64,000 nucleotides of DNA from contig JAPEVC010000099.1 of the NCBI GenBank assembly GCA_027946555.1, positions 61,721-125,720 of the forward strand, in the 5' to 3' direction. The position numbers and the translations under genes are program-made. Origin of the DNA: Gnomoniopsis sp. IMI 355080 (taxonomy: Eukaryota; Ascomycota; Sordariomycetes; Diaporthales; Gnomoniaceae). Below are positions 10,744-22,579 of the stretch, one piece after another; the first letter of the stretch is position 1; every line of letters starts with the position of its first letter. The notes under the pieces were generated by a model that did no database searches, was not told where the DNA came from, and saw only the letters and a list, made by a program, of their open reading frames with translations.

Positions 10744-11540
10744 GTTGTGCTTTGAACTCTCCCTCAGACAAGTCGCCCTGAGGTGAGCGAATGAAAGTCG
10801 AAGATATGTGAATGATATTGTTGCTGTTTGAGATTCTGGAGATATGTCTAGCACCACGGGTGAGACCGCGCAAGATGTCGACGGGCCTGGCGGGTCCATA
10901 CGGGCACGCTTGACATGGTAGCGTGCACAGAACCCTTGGATGCTGAAGCTATTGCGCTAACCTGTTTTTGTTAGGCGGTGTAGCCCTGTACCAAGCCTTT
11001 TAGTGATGGTCCCCTACAGAACCCAATACCTACCAGATACTTAAGGTAGGTATTAATTATTCCTGCTCATTACCTAGGTACCTGGTAGGTACCTACATAG
11101 ATAAATCGACTTAAACATTTTCTGGGCCTTCCTAGGTGTGCTCCAGAGAGAGGGCAATCTTTGGAATGAGTTCGCTCCTTTGAGGAACAAGGATTGATTC
11201 ATTCAATGATGATTTTGTTTGGGACACGGCCAAACAGAGAGGATGCAACTGCAAAACCCTGCTCGTGTACTACTTCGCTCCCTCATAAGGAACACCAACC
11301 AATCCTATTTTTTGTTTCCTAGCATAGCCCCTTCAACCCCATTCCAACCAAACCAGACCCGTAATGTCCATGGAGAAAAAACCCGAGCACTGCCGTGTAC
11401 TCATGAACATGCCAAAAATCATATTGTACAGTGAGTGCATGTTGCTTGGTAGAGTCCTGAGAACACTCTACCGATGCTTTGACCAAACAAATGGCAGTCT
11501 TCCCAGGCGTGCACCTTGCCTGTATGTCCATACCTGTTAT
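10744..11540. other. Intergenic region, HAT1 3' end to CTK3 5' end
   Basis: This gap of about 800 bases holds the CTK3 promoter and the HAT1 3' untranslated region. It has a dense patch of the TACCTAGGTA-type motif at 11041-11052 and 11071-11096. No coding potential is visible. Confidence 0.55.
11071..11096. repeat. TACCTAGGTA-type motif cluster
   Basis: Four overlapping copies of TACCT/AGGTA units occur within 26 bases, making interleaved short palindromes. The same motif recurs in many other gaps of this window (see findings). Function unknown. Confidence 0.6.
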
Positions 11541-13194
11541 CTAGTCAGAAAGGAGGTCGACTTCTGGAGCCTCCGGCATCTCCTCAATGAATTCCTCGGG
11601 TTCCCTGCCCTCCTCAATGTCTTCAGCGTCTTCATCATACCCATCATCATCAGCCTCATTACCTCCGTCTGCGCCGTCCTCAGAGGCCTCGCCCCCAGTG
11701 TTCACTCTCCTCTTCTTGCCATCGTGTCTCCCTTCGATCTCCTCCAGGTTCCCGCTCAACTTCCTCTTGTTGCCTTTCGGGTCTTGGCTATCGCCACGTG
11801 GCTCGCTCATCGAGAGTAGCAACGAGTATTCCAGCTCCACGCTCGTGAGCGTGTCCTTCAGGGCCTGCACGCGCTCGGCAGGTTCGAGTGTGGCGAGTTG
11901 TTCCTTGTTCTGCAAGTTTATCCTCGACTTGGTGAATAGTTTCCACAGCCGGTACTCGTGTTCCTCCGCCTTTGACGGGGCCTTCTTTCCCTTACCCTCT
12001 ACTTCAGCCCTGATATCTGTGCGCACGGATTCAGGTAGCTTCGACATAAGGTGCATTTCAGTGAGTCTGGAGAATTGTCGAGGAGCGATCTTGAACTGCT
12101 TGCGTACTGTCTCGAGAGCCGTTTTGTTGACAATATTCCTCGGCAACGGACCCTCGTTAGGAAGCTCAATGCTTGTGTTGATCTTAATGTCGTTGAATTC
12201 GGGCTGCTGTCTTAAGAACTTTAAATCTGCCCTGTCTCTGAGAACGTCAAATGCTTCGCTGGGATCCTCCACGGTGATCTCGAAAGTATTCGGGTCATCA
12301 AGCAGAGTCTTGTAAATAGTATGGTAGAGTCGCTGACCATTGCCCTTGTGCTGGAAGGGCTCGATGATGATGAACTGGGATATCCTCGACCGGCAAGGGA
12401 ATTCTGTGAACGGCATATTTTTCTTGGGGAGCTCAAGTTCAAGGGCACCAGTCGACTGACCCGTTGTACTTGGCCGGAAGATGTAAAAACGGTAGACCGT
12501 AGAGTAGCCTGCGAAAATGTAGGTGAACTTGCCAGGCTTCGCCTCTCGCGGCCGCTTCTGGTAGAGGAGGTAGACCGTCCACCTATCCAGGGGATCCATC
12601 TCACGCTCCTCGGATGACTCGGTTGCGATGGGTTCTCCTCCCTCGATGAACAGCGACACCAGTATCTGAATTCTGTTCACGAGTGCGAGGACCAGAGGAT
12701 CAGCAATACTGCCCTTCCATACCTCATACGAACCGTCCTTGTCGCCCTCAAACGTCTCAACCAGCTCTCCAGGCGGTTGCCAGTCATCCGAGGTATTTTG
12801 AACAGCTTTGACGAAGTCGGCTTTGCTTCCGAAGGCGACTGCAAACAGTCAGCATAAGATATTGGGAAGAGGGCATTGGGGACTAACCTGGTGGAAGGTG
12901 CGATTCGAATATCTCACGGACATCTTGTACGTCATACTCATCACTTTCGAGCCGGGCAGTTGATGTGTGGAAGAGGTGAGGGCGCATATCAGATGCGTTA
13001 TATCGCAGGTAGATCTTCAGTCCTTTGTAGCCAGAGATAGTCTCCTTGTCGCCAACGATTGGATACGTCCAAGTAGGTTGAAAGGTGAAGACAGGGTTGA
13101 CTTCTTTCTGGTTCTTCTCTGCCTTGGTAAACATGGTGATGCTCATGGCATCGTTGGCCCTGACGGTCCACTCGTCCAAGCTCTCCTCCGCCAT
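11541..13194 (-). CDS. HAT1: Histone acetyltransferase type B catalytic subunit Hat1
   Basis: Hat1 acetylates newly made histone H4 (Lys5 and Lys12) with its partner Hat2, before deposition. Exons (minus strand) are 12888-13194 and 11541-12838. They are joined by a 49-nt phase-1 intron with a GTTAGT donor. The product is 534 residues. The N-terminal Hat1 domain runs from about residues 5 to 170. The GNAT acetyl-CoA site shows the Q-x-x-G-x-G motif as QHKGNG at 265-270, preceded by SQFIIIEPF. The C-terminal 80 residues are basic and then strongly acidic, which suits histone binding. The ATG at 13192-13194 opens MAEESLDEWTV, typical of the family. The frame is also open further upstream but has no ATG there. 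Transcribed divergently from the ZIP transporter gene. Confidence 0.96.
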
Positions 13195-13991
13195 GGTGCT
13201 TGTATTGCAGCGCTGTAATTTGCGACGGATGAAAGTGAGCTGTCCGAGCTGACTGATTTGGGTATGATGTTGCTGAAATCGTCCCAGGATCAGTACTTTG
13301 AGATAATGAGCTAGATGAGACCAAGTCACCTGACTGTTGGTAAAGTGAAGGTCGTTGAGTGAGCAAACGGTCGCGCGTAAAAGAAGTTCAGTCGCGGTCG
13401 ACGCGGTCCGTTGCTAAAGTGCCTGTTGCCGCGGTTGAGTTCCCAAAAGTGGGGCCGTTGCTGAACTGCGTGCGCTTAATTTGTGTTACCTACTTCCGTA
13501 CCTCTAGGTAGCGTAAGGGTCTAGGTCGCCTGTTGCCAAGGAAGGGTGGGGGCGTTGCGTTTGCTAACCAAGCCTGCAAGGGCTTGCAGGGGAAGCTTGA
13601 TCCGCGCCAACCTCCCGTCACGTTGGAAAGTAAACGACGATCCCAGTCGTCACAGGTTTATCCTATAGTTCCAACATTTTTATTTTCCCCAGGAAAGTTG
13701 TTATTGCTTGTTTCCCTGGCTGCGTCGGATTTTTCTTTCAATTTCGAGTCTTCGCCTATCCCACGAAAGCCTCAACAACCCAGACTTGGGCAACGAAACA
13801 AGGGATCTCCAATCAGATAGAATTATCCCAAGAAGGGAGCCTGGTTACCTACCTACCTACCTACCTACCTCACCTAGCTCGTACGACCTCGAGTCGACCG
13901 TCTCGATTCGAACGCAACCTCTCGAAGTTGCGGCACAAATCGCCCCCTTTACCCATGACTTCAATTAGCGAGAAGTAGTTTCGACTTCAAG
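13195..13991. promoter_or_regulatory. Divergent promoter region, HAT1 / ZIP transporter
   Basis: About 800 bases lie between two divergent start codons. The region holds TACCTAGGTA-type motifs at 13487-13518 and a (CCTA)n-like run at 13845-13876, the latter about 120 bases upstream of the transporter ATG. No gene is visible. Confidence 0.5.
13845..13876. repeat. (ACCT)n short tandem repeat
   Basis: About six tandem copies of the tetranucleotide ACCT (phase CCTA) lie in the leader of the ZIP transporter gene. Seen directly. Confidence 0.8.
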
Positions 13992-15293
13992 ATGGGTGGG
14001 CTATTCCTCCTCCTCATCCTGAGTGTAAGAGCTCCCAAGGCCCCTGAATCGATTCGTCACAGACACCAAAGCTAACAGAGGCCCCCTTCTACAGGTGGTG
14101 ATGGCTTTGGCCTCATTTCTCGCGGGAGCGCTACCTCTTTCCATGACACTCAGCCAATCGCAGTTACGTTTGATATCGAGCATAGGCATTGGGATCCTCG
14201 TCGGCACATCACTTATTGTCATAATACCGGAGGGTGTCGAGGCGGTTGCGACAACTGCAGAGTCGGGTGAAGTCCACGGCTTGAAAGCCAGATCAATACT
14301 GTCAGCTCAACATGTTCCCGAGACGTTCTTGCGTCGCGATATCCCAGCGATTGAAACGTTCGAGAACTCCCCGATCGAAGTTGGCACAAGTCTGCGTGAA
14401 GCTTTGGGAACAAGGGATGATGCGCCACCGACAGGAGAAGAGGCACCAGACGAGCCACCAAAGGCGGAGGGAGACCAGCATGAGCATCAAGACTTTCCAA
14501 CATTCTACATTGGATTATCCCTAATGCTGGGCTTTGTCCTTATGTTCCTGATCGACAGGCTACCGCAACATGCGACAGACGGGCTGAACAGAACCCCGGC
14601 GACAAGACACATCAGCCTTGACAATCTCGGTTCTGCGAGTGTGAATGGCGACGACGAGGACGACAGCTTTCTCGGATCATTGACGCCGACACCCAAACAG
14701 TCTAGAAGTCTTGCCACGACGACGGGTCTGGTGATCCACGCGGCGGCTGACGGAATAGCGATGGGAGCATCGGCCACTACGAGCGACATGAAGCTGGGGC
14801 TCATCATTTTCATAGCCATCATGTTCCACAAAGCACCCGCGGCGTTTGGGTTGACGTCACTTTTGCTGAGGCAAGGCCTATCGAAAAGGGCGGCACGTGG
14901 CCATCTGATAGCCTTCAGCATGGCTGCGCCGTTTGGTGCCATCGGGACGTTTCTCTTACTTTCAATCCTAGGCGGTGGGAACATGGAGGGTGCGTCAGGG
15001 CAGTGGTGGACTGGCATGCTGCTTTTATTCTCGGCTGGAACGTTCTTGTGAGTCTATCCGTGGAGTCTCGAAAGTGATAGTGCATTAGCTGACCCGGGCG
15101 ATCCAGATATGTCGCCATGCACGCCATGCAAGAAGATCAATCGCACGATCACCACGACCATCACTCGTCTATGAATGGCTACGCAGACAACGGCCCACAA
15201 AGGAAACCTGGGCGACCCCAGATGCGAGATACGCTGGCTACCGTGGGAGGCATGCTGTTACCACTTTTGACGCAATTTGGTCACCATCATTGA
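13992..15293 (+). CDS. ZIP-family metal transporter, ZIP9/Atx2-like
   Basis: Predicted membrane transporter that moves zinc or manganese into the cytosol. Yeast Atx2 and animal ZIP9 (SLC39A9) act in the Golgi. Exons are 13992-14024, 14095-15047 and 15107-15293 (introns 70 and 59 nt). The product is 390 residues. Several hydrophobic segments are evident. The ZIP9-type signature GIGILVGTSLIVIIPEG follows the second one. A variable His/Glu-containing loop lies at about 75-155. The metal-site helices carry HAAADGIAMGA (H226, D230) and HKAPAAFG (H256), the latter typical of the ZIP9 subfamily rather than plasma-membrane ZIPs. The cytosolic or luminal tail is His-rich (DHHDHH). The first exon encodes only 11 residues. 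Metal specificity cannot be told from sequence. Confidence 0.92.
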
Positions 15294-18200
15294 AAATTCG
15301 TTAATTGGGGCGTACCCGGTGTCTTTTAGTATTTGTATTTTGGTTAAGCTTTGCCAGGGTCGTTTTGTGCAATATCAATATGGCATCGGCGGAGTTTGGT
15401 GGTTGAGCATGTGGTCGCACACGCGTGTACTTCCTATTTTTCGGTCGCACAATAAAGTTGTCGCTGTGGCTTTTGAGTTTGCAGTCCTTTAAGAGGCGGT
15501 AGGATAACAATACATATGGTCGAGAAGTACCGCGGAGACTTCTCTGGTGCTCACAAGCTTCATCGATGTTGATCAAAGGTGGCATATGGACATGAGGATT
15601 TCTTTCTCAATAGAGCGGCTGCCCACTGCTAGATGCTTCCTGAGGGACTGGAAGGGGCTAGCATACAACGTCAAAAGATACCTCGCATCAATACTAAGCA
15701 GCCACCTTCGGCAGTGGAAGCGGCAGCCTCAGCTTTGACGCAGCCCGCCAGCAAGCTTCAACGTATGACGATTCTGATATGCCGTGCATGAGATCAACAT
15801 TGTATGTATAACATCTGACCGCTTTCCTGGAGATTTCCCGTGCTGGGTGATGCAGTAGTCCATTTGAGTCTCGGCCTTCGTGTCTCAGCTGAGGTGTTCC
15901 ACATCAGTTGATTGGCGTGGCCCGAGGAATTGGTCATCCCGACAAGACGACTTGGTCAGAATCGTGGATTGTCAAGAACTTATCTATGGGAAAGCAGGCT
16001 GTATGTCAATCTTTGGCGGGAGAAGAAACCGTAGGCTGACCGTCTTCCTCCCACCCGCCTGTGCAACAAGTTGCAGGATAGACGCCCAAGATTCTTACCA
16101 TAGCGGGCTCCCTATTCCTGTGGGTCGTTGGCCCTATCTCCCTTTTCTTTTTTTTTACCTGAATCTGTAGTCTCTCCATGGGGGGGGGGAGGCAACATCT
16201 CTCTCGCTTGTCAGAATCTCAGACGAGCGGCTGACGGTGAGCTGCTGATAATCGGGATGGCAATCGTTGTTCGTTTCGGAAAATGTGTCTGTGTTGCTTC
16301 TAGAATATTTTTAAAAAATTTCGCGCATGACTGATGCCTTATTCAAGGCCGCTTTTGCCACACTTCGAAGCACAATCAAGTCAACCTGGTGAACCAAGCA
16401 GTGTCAATAGGACGCTGCAGAAGCCCTAGGTCATATGCTAACAGAACCGTGGCAATTGATATTGTTGGCATCTGCGCAGTGATTTGACTACCTACGGCTG
16501 TCTCTGCGCTTTGAAAATTTGGATATACAAATTACCACATGTCTCATCTAGCCGTAAATCACGGCATGACTTGCCTCCTCGAATATTGAACAGAGAGACT
16601 GCATTCTACGCAGTTATCCAGCAACTTTGGTGCCAAGCTTTCAAGGCTGAAGCTCATGCCCTTGTCTTGGTGCATCGCTTCTGCCCGTAGACCCATCCTC
16701 TCAACCCCGACGATTAAAAATACACTAGGCATTCCCCCTTGAAGAGCCTCATGAATTGAAGGTTTCGGGGCACCCCCAATGCCTCATGTTACGAGATCTG
16801 ATATGCTGAATGTCGTCTTTGATTCCTTTCCGGGCGACCAGGTCCCTTTGTGGCCTTCCTGACGAATGTTTGATTATGTCTGCAGAAACAGCTGGTCTGT
16901 CTAATCAACCTGGGATGACTATTCGATAATTTGTTTCCTAGCCGTTTGGAACGTTTCGACACAGGGTAGCAATTCTACGCAACAGTCATCATTTTACACG
17001 TGGTTCTGGCCGGTGGTCCCTCCAGATGAAGAGACGGAAGGGAATAACCGTCGTCTGATGTCTCAGTTTGGAATAGAAAAGCACACTTCATCACCCTCCT
17101 GACCAAGCAGTGCAGCCTCTAATAGATTGGCGTGGTTTATCGGGTGAATATCAGACATGAAAATCGCGTGTTTGATGTTGAGAGGAATGGTCCATTTTGA
17201 GCGCACGATTCACAGCCTAGCTTGACACAAGACTGACCGATCATCCGAAGAAGCCAACAGTACTTTTGGACAAGTCGCTTGAGGTATATATCGCTCTGAC
17301 ATTCGTGGCACCAGTGAGCGCGGCAAGAGGACTTGCCTACCTAAGTACCTAAGTAGTCAACAGCCAAATCACTGCGTCCCATGATGCATGGCTTTTTAGT
17401 GTTGACCATATGCTTCCATTTTTGTAGCTTCTGGATAATTCGAAGGCGGGAAACAAGAAACGCCCTTGCTAAACCTCCCCAACTTGGCTTACGAAGTAAG
17501 GATCCAGACTTCGGTTTCGCGTTTTCTGGGAAGCATTTGGAGAGAGTCTTGCCCCCCCCCCCGGGGCAGTTTGCCGGTTTGCCCCTGTTTTAGCTATGAC
17601 ACGGCGCGCATCCTGTGGAGTAATTCTCCGGGACCACACCTTGGCGTAGGCTGTAAGAGAAGCCGATGCATCTTTCTGGGAGACCAGGCAGATCTTGAAA
17701 GTGCTTGCAGTCCACATCCTTGATCATTTCCTAGAACGACACCCTCCCCATCATGTCATGCGGCTCAGCCCTGCTGACTGCTCACGTCTGAAGAGGACAG
17801 GATTGACGGGGCAAACTGAAAACCAATGGCAGGGTGTGTTTTCATCCTCCGCAGTCTTCTTTGGATAAGTGAGTGAGTGAGCGAGCTCACTTTGAGGGTC
17901 ATTTCGTTAATGCTAACTTGGTTCGCAAGCCACCGATTTTCATTTTCTTCTTGCAAACCTGAAATAAAGCATTGTCGTTGTAGAGTTCCAAGGTTGGAAG
18001 CGTCAAACGCTGCCCCTCACCAACCAGCCCTGGCAGATCGTACCCAGGCGGCCAGGTACTGCATAGTAAAAAGGTTCCAGGCCGCCCTTTTCCGGGAACA
18101 GCAGACACGGGCACCTGTGGGCCACCATTCCATTCCGCCAGGGCCACATGCCGCTGCCGCCCCACACCCACACCCGGCGTGCATCCTGCCTTTTGATCAT

Positions 18201-19373
18201 CCTGAATCATCCTTCTGAGATTTCCCTCTCGCCTGCGGTGGTCCTGCAACAGCCCAGCCCAGCACAATGCATTGAACCCAGTGAATCCACTCGAGTCGAA
18301 TCCATTTGCAACAGCTCGTCCTTCTTCGGGAGTCTCGACGCTCGACTCTCACGGTTGACGGCACACTACATCCCGCTACACTACCTGCACTGCACAATAC
18401 TGCACAGCACGGACGGGCGGACGGACATGCCGAAAGCATCACCTTGGTCCGCACGTACTTTTCCTCTCTGACCACGCCAGAAATACGCAACTTGCCCTTC
18501 TCTACCTTGCCCTTGGCACTCTGGTTTGACTCGGCCAGCTCTAAACCAAGTCGTCGAGGCTGCACAACTGCGGGCACTGAATGACAACACTCACTTCGCA
18601 CTGCCGTCATCCCCTCAGAGCGCCTGCGTATGACGTTGCTGCTATTGAGGTTGTGGTTGTTGTTTTAGTTTCGTTATTGCTGAAAGGGTTACCCCCATCT
18701 TTCTCAAAATACGTCTGATGTGCGACTCGTTTCTCTCAGACAACCTTCTCCGCAGAGCCACCTGCATTTGCGCCTCTTGCCCCATTACCAAACACACGGG
18801 GTTGATGGCCTGAAGTTACACTTTCAACTCGGACGACTCCTCAACTCCGCATTTAGCCCGCCTTAATCATCCTATTCTTCTTTTCTACCCGCCACCTTTG
18901 GTTTCCATCCATCTGGGTGCCATTACGATTTTCAAAGGCCATAAAAAACGTTCATTGTGTGCCTGTTTCGCCGATTGCAGCCGCAAAATCCAACCGCTCT
19001 CAACGTGACCGCCTCGCGCGTTGCATCCCGAAGCAGTGGTGACACTCCGAAGCGCGGGAGCATTGTAATTACTACGACATCCTGGTTAGCGCTGCCGCCA
19101 AAACTCCTCCCCTATTTTCGCATCATACAACATTCCCAACCTCTCTCCGTCCAATCCGCCAAGCATCACCCAATATCGACTCGACTTGTCGACTCAGGCA
19201 CGATCTGACTGACAAGATCCGTTCCATCCAGAGTCATACGGCTCAATACCAACGTATCGACCTCCATCACACGCTCAACCGATTGTCCCTGCCATCCCTC
19301 GACTGCCAACTTCCCAATCGAGCCCCAATCGAGCCGTGACAATACAATTCGCGTCTTCAACGGCAACTCAAAC
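15294..19373. other. 4-kb intergenic region upstream of F-box/WD40 gene
   Basis: No conserved coding sequence is visible in this 4.1-kb gap; the frames present are short and unlike any family I know. It includes a G10 run at 16180-16189, a C11 run followed by G4 at 17552-17566, TACCTAAG motifs at 17335-17356, and a GTGA-rich tract near 17868-17892. From about 18200 to 19373 the plus strand becomes pyrimidine-rich (C/T), as in long fungal leaders. This suggests a long 5' leader or a complex promoter for the downstream gene. Confidence 0.5.
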
Positions 19374-21600
19374 ATGGATCCATACGGCCACCGGCCGCTC
19401 AGCTTTTCTGATAGGAGAGCGAGCCTTTACTCGGGCGAGGACATTCTCATGAACAACGCCGGCCATTCCATCAAGATCCCTCAGCCTAGACCCCCAAGAG
19501 GTCCCCCAACTCCGAGTATGAGCACTCCTGCTGCCGACTTCGATCAGACCCTGACTGGTTCACCGCCTCCGCCACCCACTCCAGCAGCCTCTCCTGGGCC
19601 GACCAATGCACAGCCAGATTGGAGTGACGCTGGTGACGAAGAGGACATTTTCCTGGCCAAGTGCCGCCAGCATTTTCAGTCATGCTCTGGTCCACAGCGA
19701 ACCCGAATCCTGGCAGACATGTTGAACCTATGTACGAGCCAACAGCTGTCATTTGTTCATCAATTCGTCAGCCCCCTGCTGAAGAAGGACCCATTTACCA
19801 GTCTTCCCGATGAGTTATGTCTTAGGGTAAGCCCGCCACGTCCCGCACCCTCAATTTAACCGAAGCTGACAACGCTGACGTGAGCAGATTCTGTCATTCA
19901 TCGACGACCCAAAGGTATTGGCGAGAGCATCCCAGGTTTCCCGCCGATGGCGAGATCTCCTCAGCGACGACATGACATGGAAGAACCTGTGCGTTAAGCA
20001 CGACTACGGACGCCGACTATCAGAGGTAGGCACAGTACTGCCCGCCTACGCTACCAGGCCAGGAGCACAGCCGATCCTGTCCGCCGATACGCAGTTCGCA
20101 AATCACAGCTTTCCCGGCGCTCTCCCATCTGTGTCTACCATGTCTGCTTCTAGGAGTGTAGACGGCTCGACTGCGAGCGTGCGGCCGCCGCTCAAATCTT
20201 ACAAGTCCCATTTCAAACAGAGATACCTTGTGGATGCAGCCTGGCGCACTGGTGGAAAGTCAACCACTCGCGCCATCACTCAAGATGGCGGAGTTGTGAC
20301 GAGTCTGCATCTCACCCCCAAGTACATTATTGTGGCGCTCGACAACGCCAAAATTCATGTTTTCGACACAGAGGGCAATGCGCTCCGGGTGCTGCAGGGC
20401 CATGTCATGGGCGTGTGGGCTATGGTCCCATGGGAGGACATCCTCGTCAGCGGAGGCTGCGATCGCGATGTCCGAGTTTGGGACTTGGCAACCGGGTAAG
20501 GACTTTCATGTCGTCATGTATAAGAAGGTCGCCGCTGACAATTATATAGCAACTGCCTACACACTCTCAGGGGCCACACATCCACTGTGCGCTGTCTTAA
20601 GATGTCGGACGCCAACACGGCCATCTCAGGCTCGAGAGATACTACCCTTCGTGTTTGGGACATTCGGACTGGCCTCTGCCGCAACGTCCTTGTAGGCCAT
20701 CAAGCTAGTGTCCGGTGCTTGGAAATCAAGGGAGATATAGTGGTCTCAGGCAGTTACGATACAACGGCCAAGGTCTGGAGCATTTCCGAAGGCAGATGCC
20801 TGCATACGCTCCAGGGCCACTATAGTCAGATCTACGCTATTGCATTCGACGGTGCGAGGGTCGCCACTGGTAGCTTGGACACCAGTGTGCGTATCTGGAA
20901 CGCCAGTACCGGGTAAGTTTGGGTAGCAATCCCCATTCAGCAGCAAACTTTAGCTAATCCACCTCACAGCGAATGTCAGGCAGTGTTGCAGGGTCACACC
21001 TCTCTGGTGGGCCAGCTGCAAATGCGAGGCGATACGCTTGTGACTGGTGGCTCGGACGGTTCCGTTCGAGTTTGGTCTCTGTCCAAGTTCGTCCCCATCC
21101 ATAGGCTTGCCGCACACGATAACAGTGTTACGAGCTTGCAATTTGACGACACGCGTGTTGTCAGTGGTGGTAGCGATGGACGAGTTAAGGTCTGGGATTT
21201 GAAGACTGGCCATCTGGTTCGCGAGCTCATTGCTCAAGGCGAGGCCGTCTGGCGGGTGGCTTTCGAGGACGAGAAATGCGTCGCGATGGCTCTGCGTAAC
21301 AACCGCACCATCATGGAGGTATGTACATGAGCTGCTGCTGCCTTGATTCGTGGCCTTGCTGACAATTTTCCGCAGGTCTGGTCCTTTTCTCCCCCGCCCG
21401 ATGATGAGAGGCCATTTCTGAAGACGTTGGACGACTCCCCGCGACCCAAGAGCGCTCTGGCTCTCGACTTCAGAGCGTCGCAGCCAACGATTCTTCCCGG
21501 ATCAGTACCACGTAATGATGCAGAGGATGTTGACATGAAAGATGCCGGCCCCTCAACAGCCCCTCTTCAAGGAGGCAGCAGCACATTCTTCCATGATTGA
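19374..21600 (+). CDS. F-box/WD40 repeat protein, Cdc4/Fbw7 type (SCF ubiquitin ligase substrate receptor)
   Basis: Predicted substrate-recognition subunit of an SCF ubiquitin ligase: the F-box binds Skp1 and the WD40 propeller binds phosphodegrons. Exons are 19374-19826, 19888-20495, 20550-20912, 20970-21318 and 21376-21600 (introns 61, 54, 57 and 57 nt). The product is 665 residues. The N-terminus is Pro-rich (about 30-85). The F-box spans about 141-190 (SLPDELCLR, then ILSFIDDPKVLARASQVSRRW), with intron 1 inside it. About eight WD40 blades follow, with VWD/VWS/IWN motifs and GH turns, matching the eight-bladed Cdc4 propeller. Introns 2 and 3 interrupt the same Gly codon of two blades. It could also be compared with Neurospora FWD-1 or fission yeast Pop1; ortholog assignment needs a tree. 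Confidence 0.9.
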
Positions 21601-22579
21601 GTCGGTTATTCGACCACATAGTGACAACATTCAACACGAACTCTTACGACGCACATCATCATTTCGCAATCGAATTCATCTTAATGGACGATACTTAGCT
21701 CTTCATCGGAAAGGCGACGGCGCGAACAACTACTAGAGTAGCACACGTAATGGCGTACATAGCATCGGGCGGGCTGAACGCTTCACGTCTCTTGACCGGA
21801 ACGATTACACCATTGCATCTGGGTAGGAGCCGCCTTCAGGCTGCAATCGGTCTTTGCACTTGCTTTCACGACGCATGCCCGGGGTTTCATTTCATCCACA
21901 AGTACCTGCATGGCTTAGGCGTTGATCGTCGTGATTTTGTCCTCAAATATTCAGACATGGGGAGGTGGATGGACTCATGTGGCGTATCGTTTGGAGGGGC
22001 ACAATGGGGTAATAGAGCATCAAATGACTTCAGCGTCGCTAACTTAACCGCTGAGAAGACACAGAGACTACGTCAACTTTATGATTTCTGGTGTTGGTGG
22101 AGTTTTTGCACTTATATGCCCTTGTCCAAGGAGAGTATGCTCAGTTGCAACTTCAATGTCTGGTGGCTAAGGCACATAATACATCTCATAGAATCAGTAG
22201 TGCAGGCTATTGAAAAGAATCGCGAATCAAACCAAGAGGACAATGAGGTCTCCACTCTGACACATATCCATTGTCTTAAGAATTGCAGTTATAAGTGGCT
22301 CAGTCAGTGTGATGAATGTGGCAGAGCGATTTTTGATATTTAGTTTGGGGGGGGGGGGGGATTTGCTTCATGTCAGGCGAAGTTCGGAGCTCGAGGTTGG
22401 TGGGACCTTGCTTGCTGACGACCCAAAATTTGGCGACCCCCGACAGGCCCCGACTAGCGCAAAACCCGCTCGTCTGCTCAACATTTCCGTCTCCCGAGAT
22501 TTTGAGCGCAACCTCCGGACTCGACTTTCTTCCTGACTGCAACCAGCCTCCCTCTCCCCACCACTCCACAATCGTCGCC
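21601..22579. other. Intergenic region, F-box gene to PDA1
   Basis: This gap of about 980 bases contains one ATG-initiated open frame of 197 codons (21750-22343) with no recognised family. It is Cys- and Trp-rich and probably fortuitous. A run of 14 G lies at 22347-22360. The last 120 bases before the PDA1 start are C/T-rich. Confidence 0.5.
22347..22360. repeat. G14 homopolymer
   Basis: Fourteen consecutive G residues lie 220 bases upstream of the PDA1 start. Length is likely variable between isolates and prone to sequencing error. Confidence 0.9.

Noticed and set aside
13195..13329. In-frame open extension upstream of the HAT1 ATG
   Set aside because: It contains no ATG and no presequence-like composition; Hat1 proteins begin near the chosen Met, so this is probably leader.
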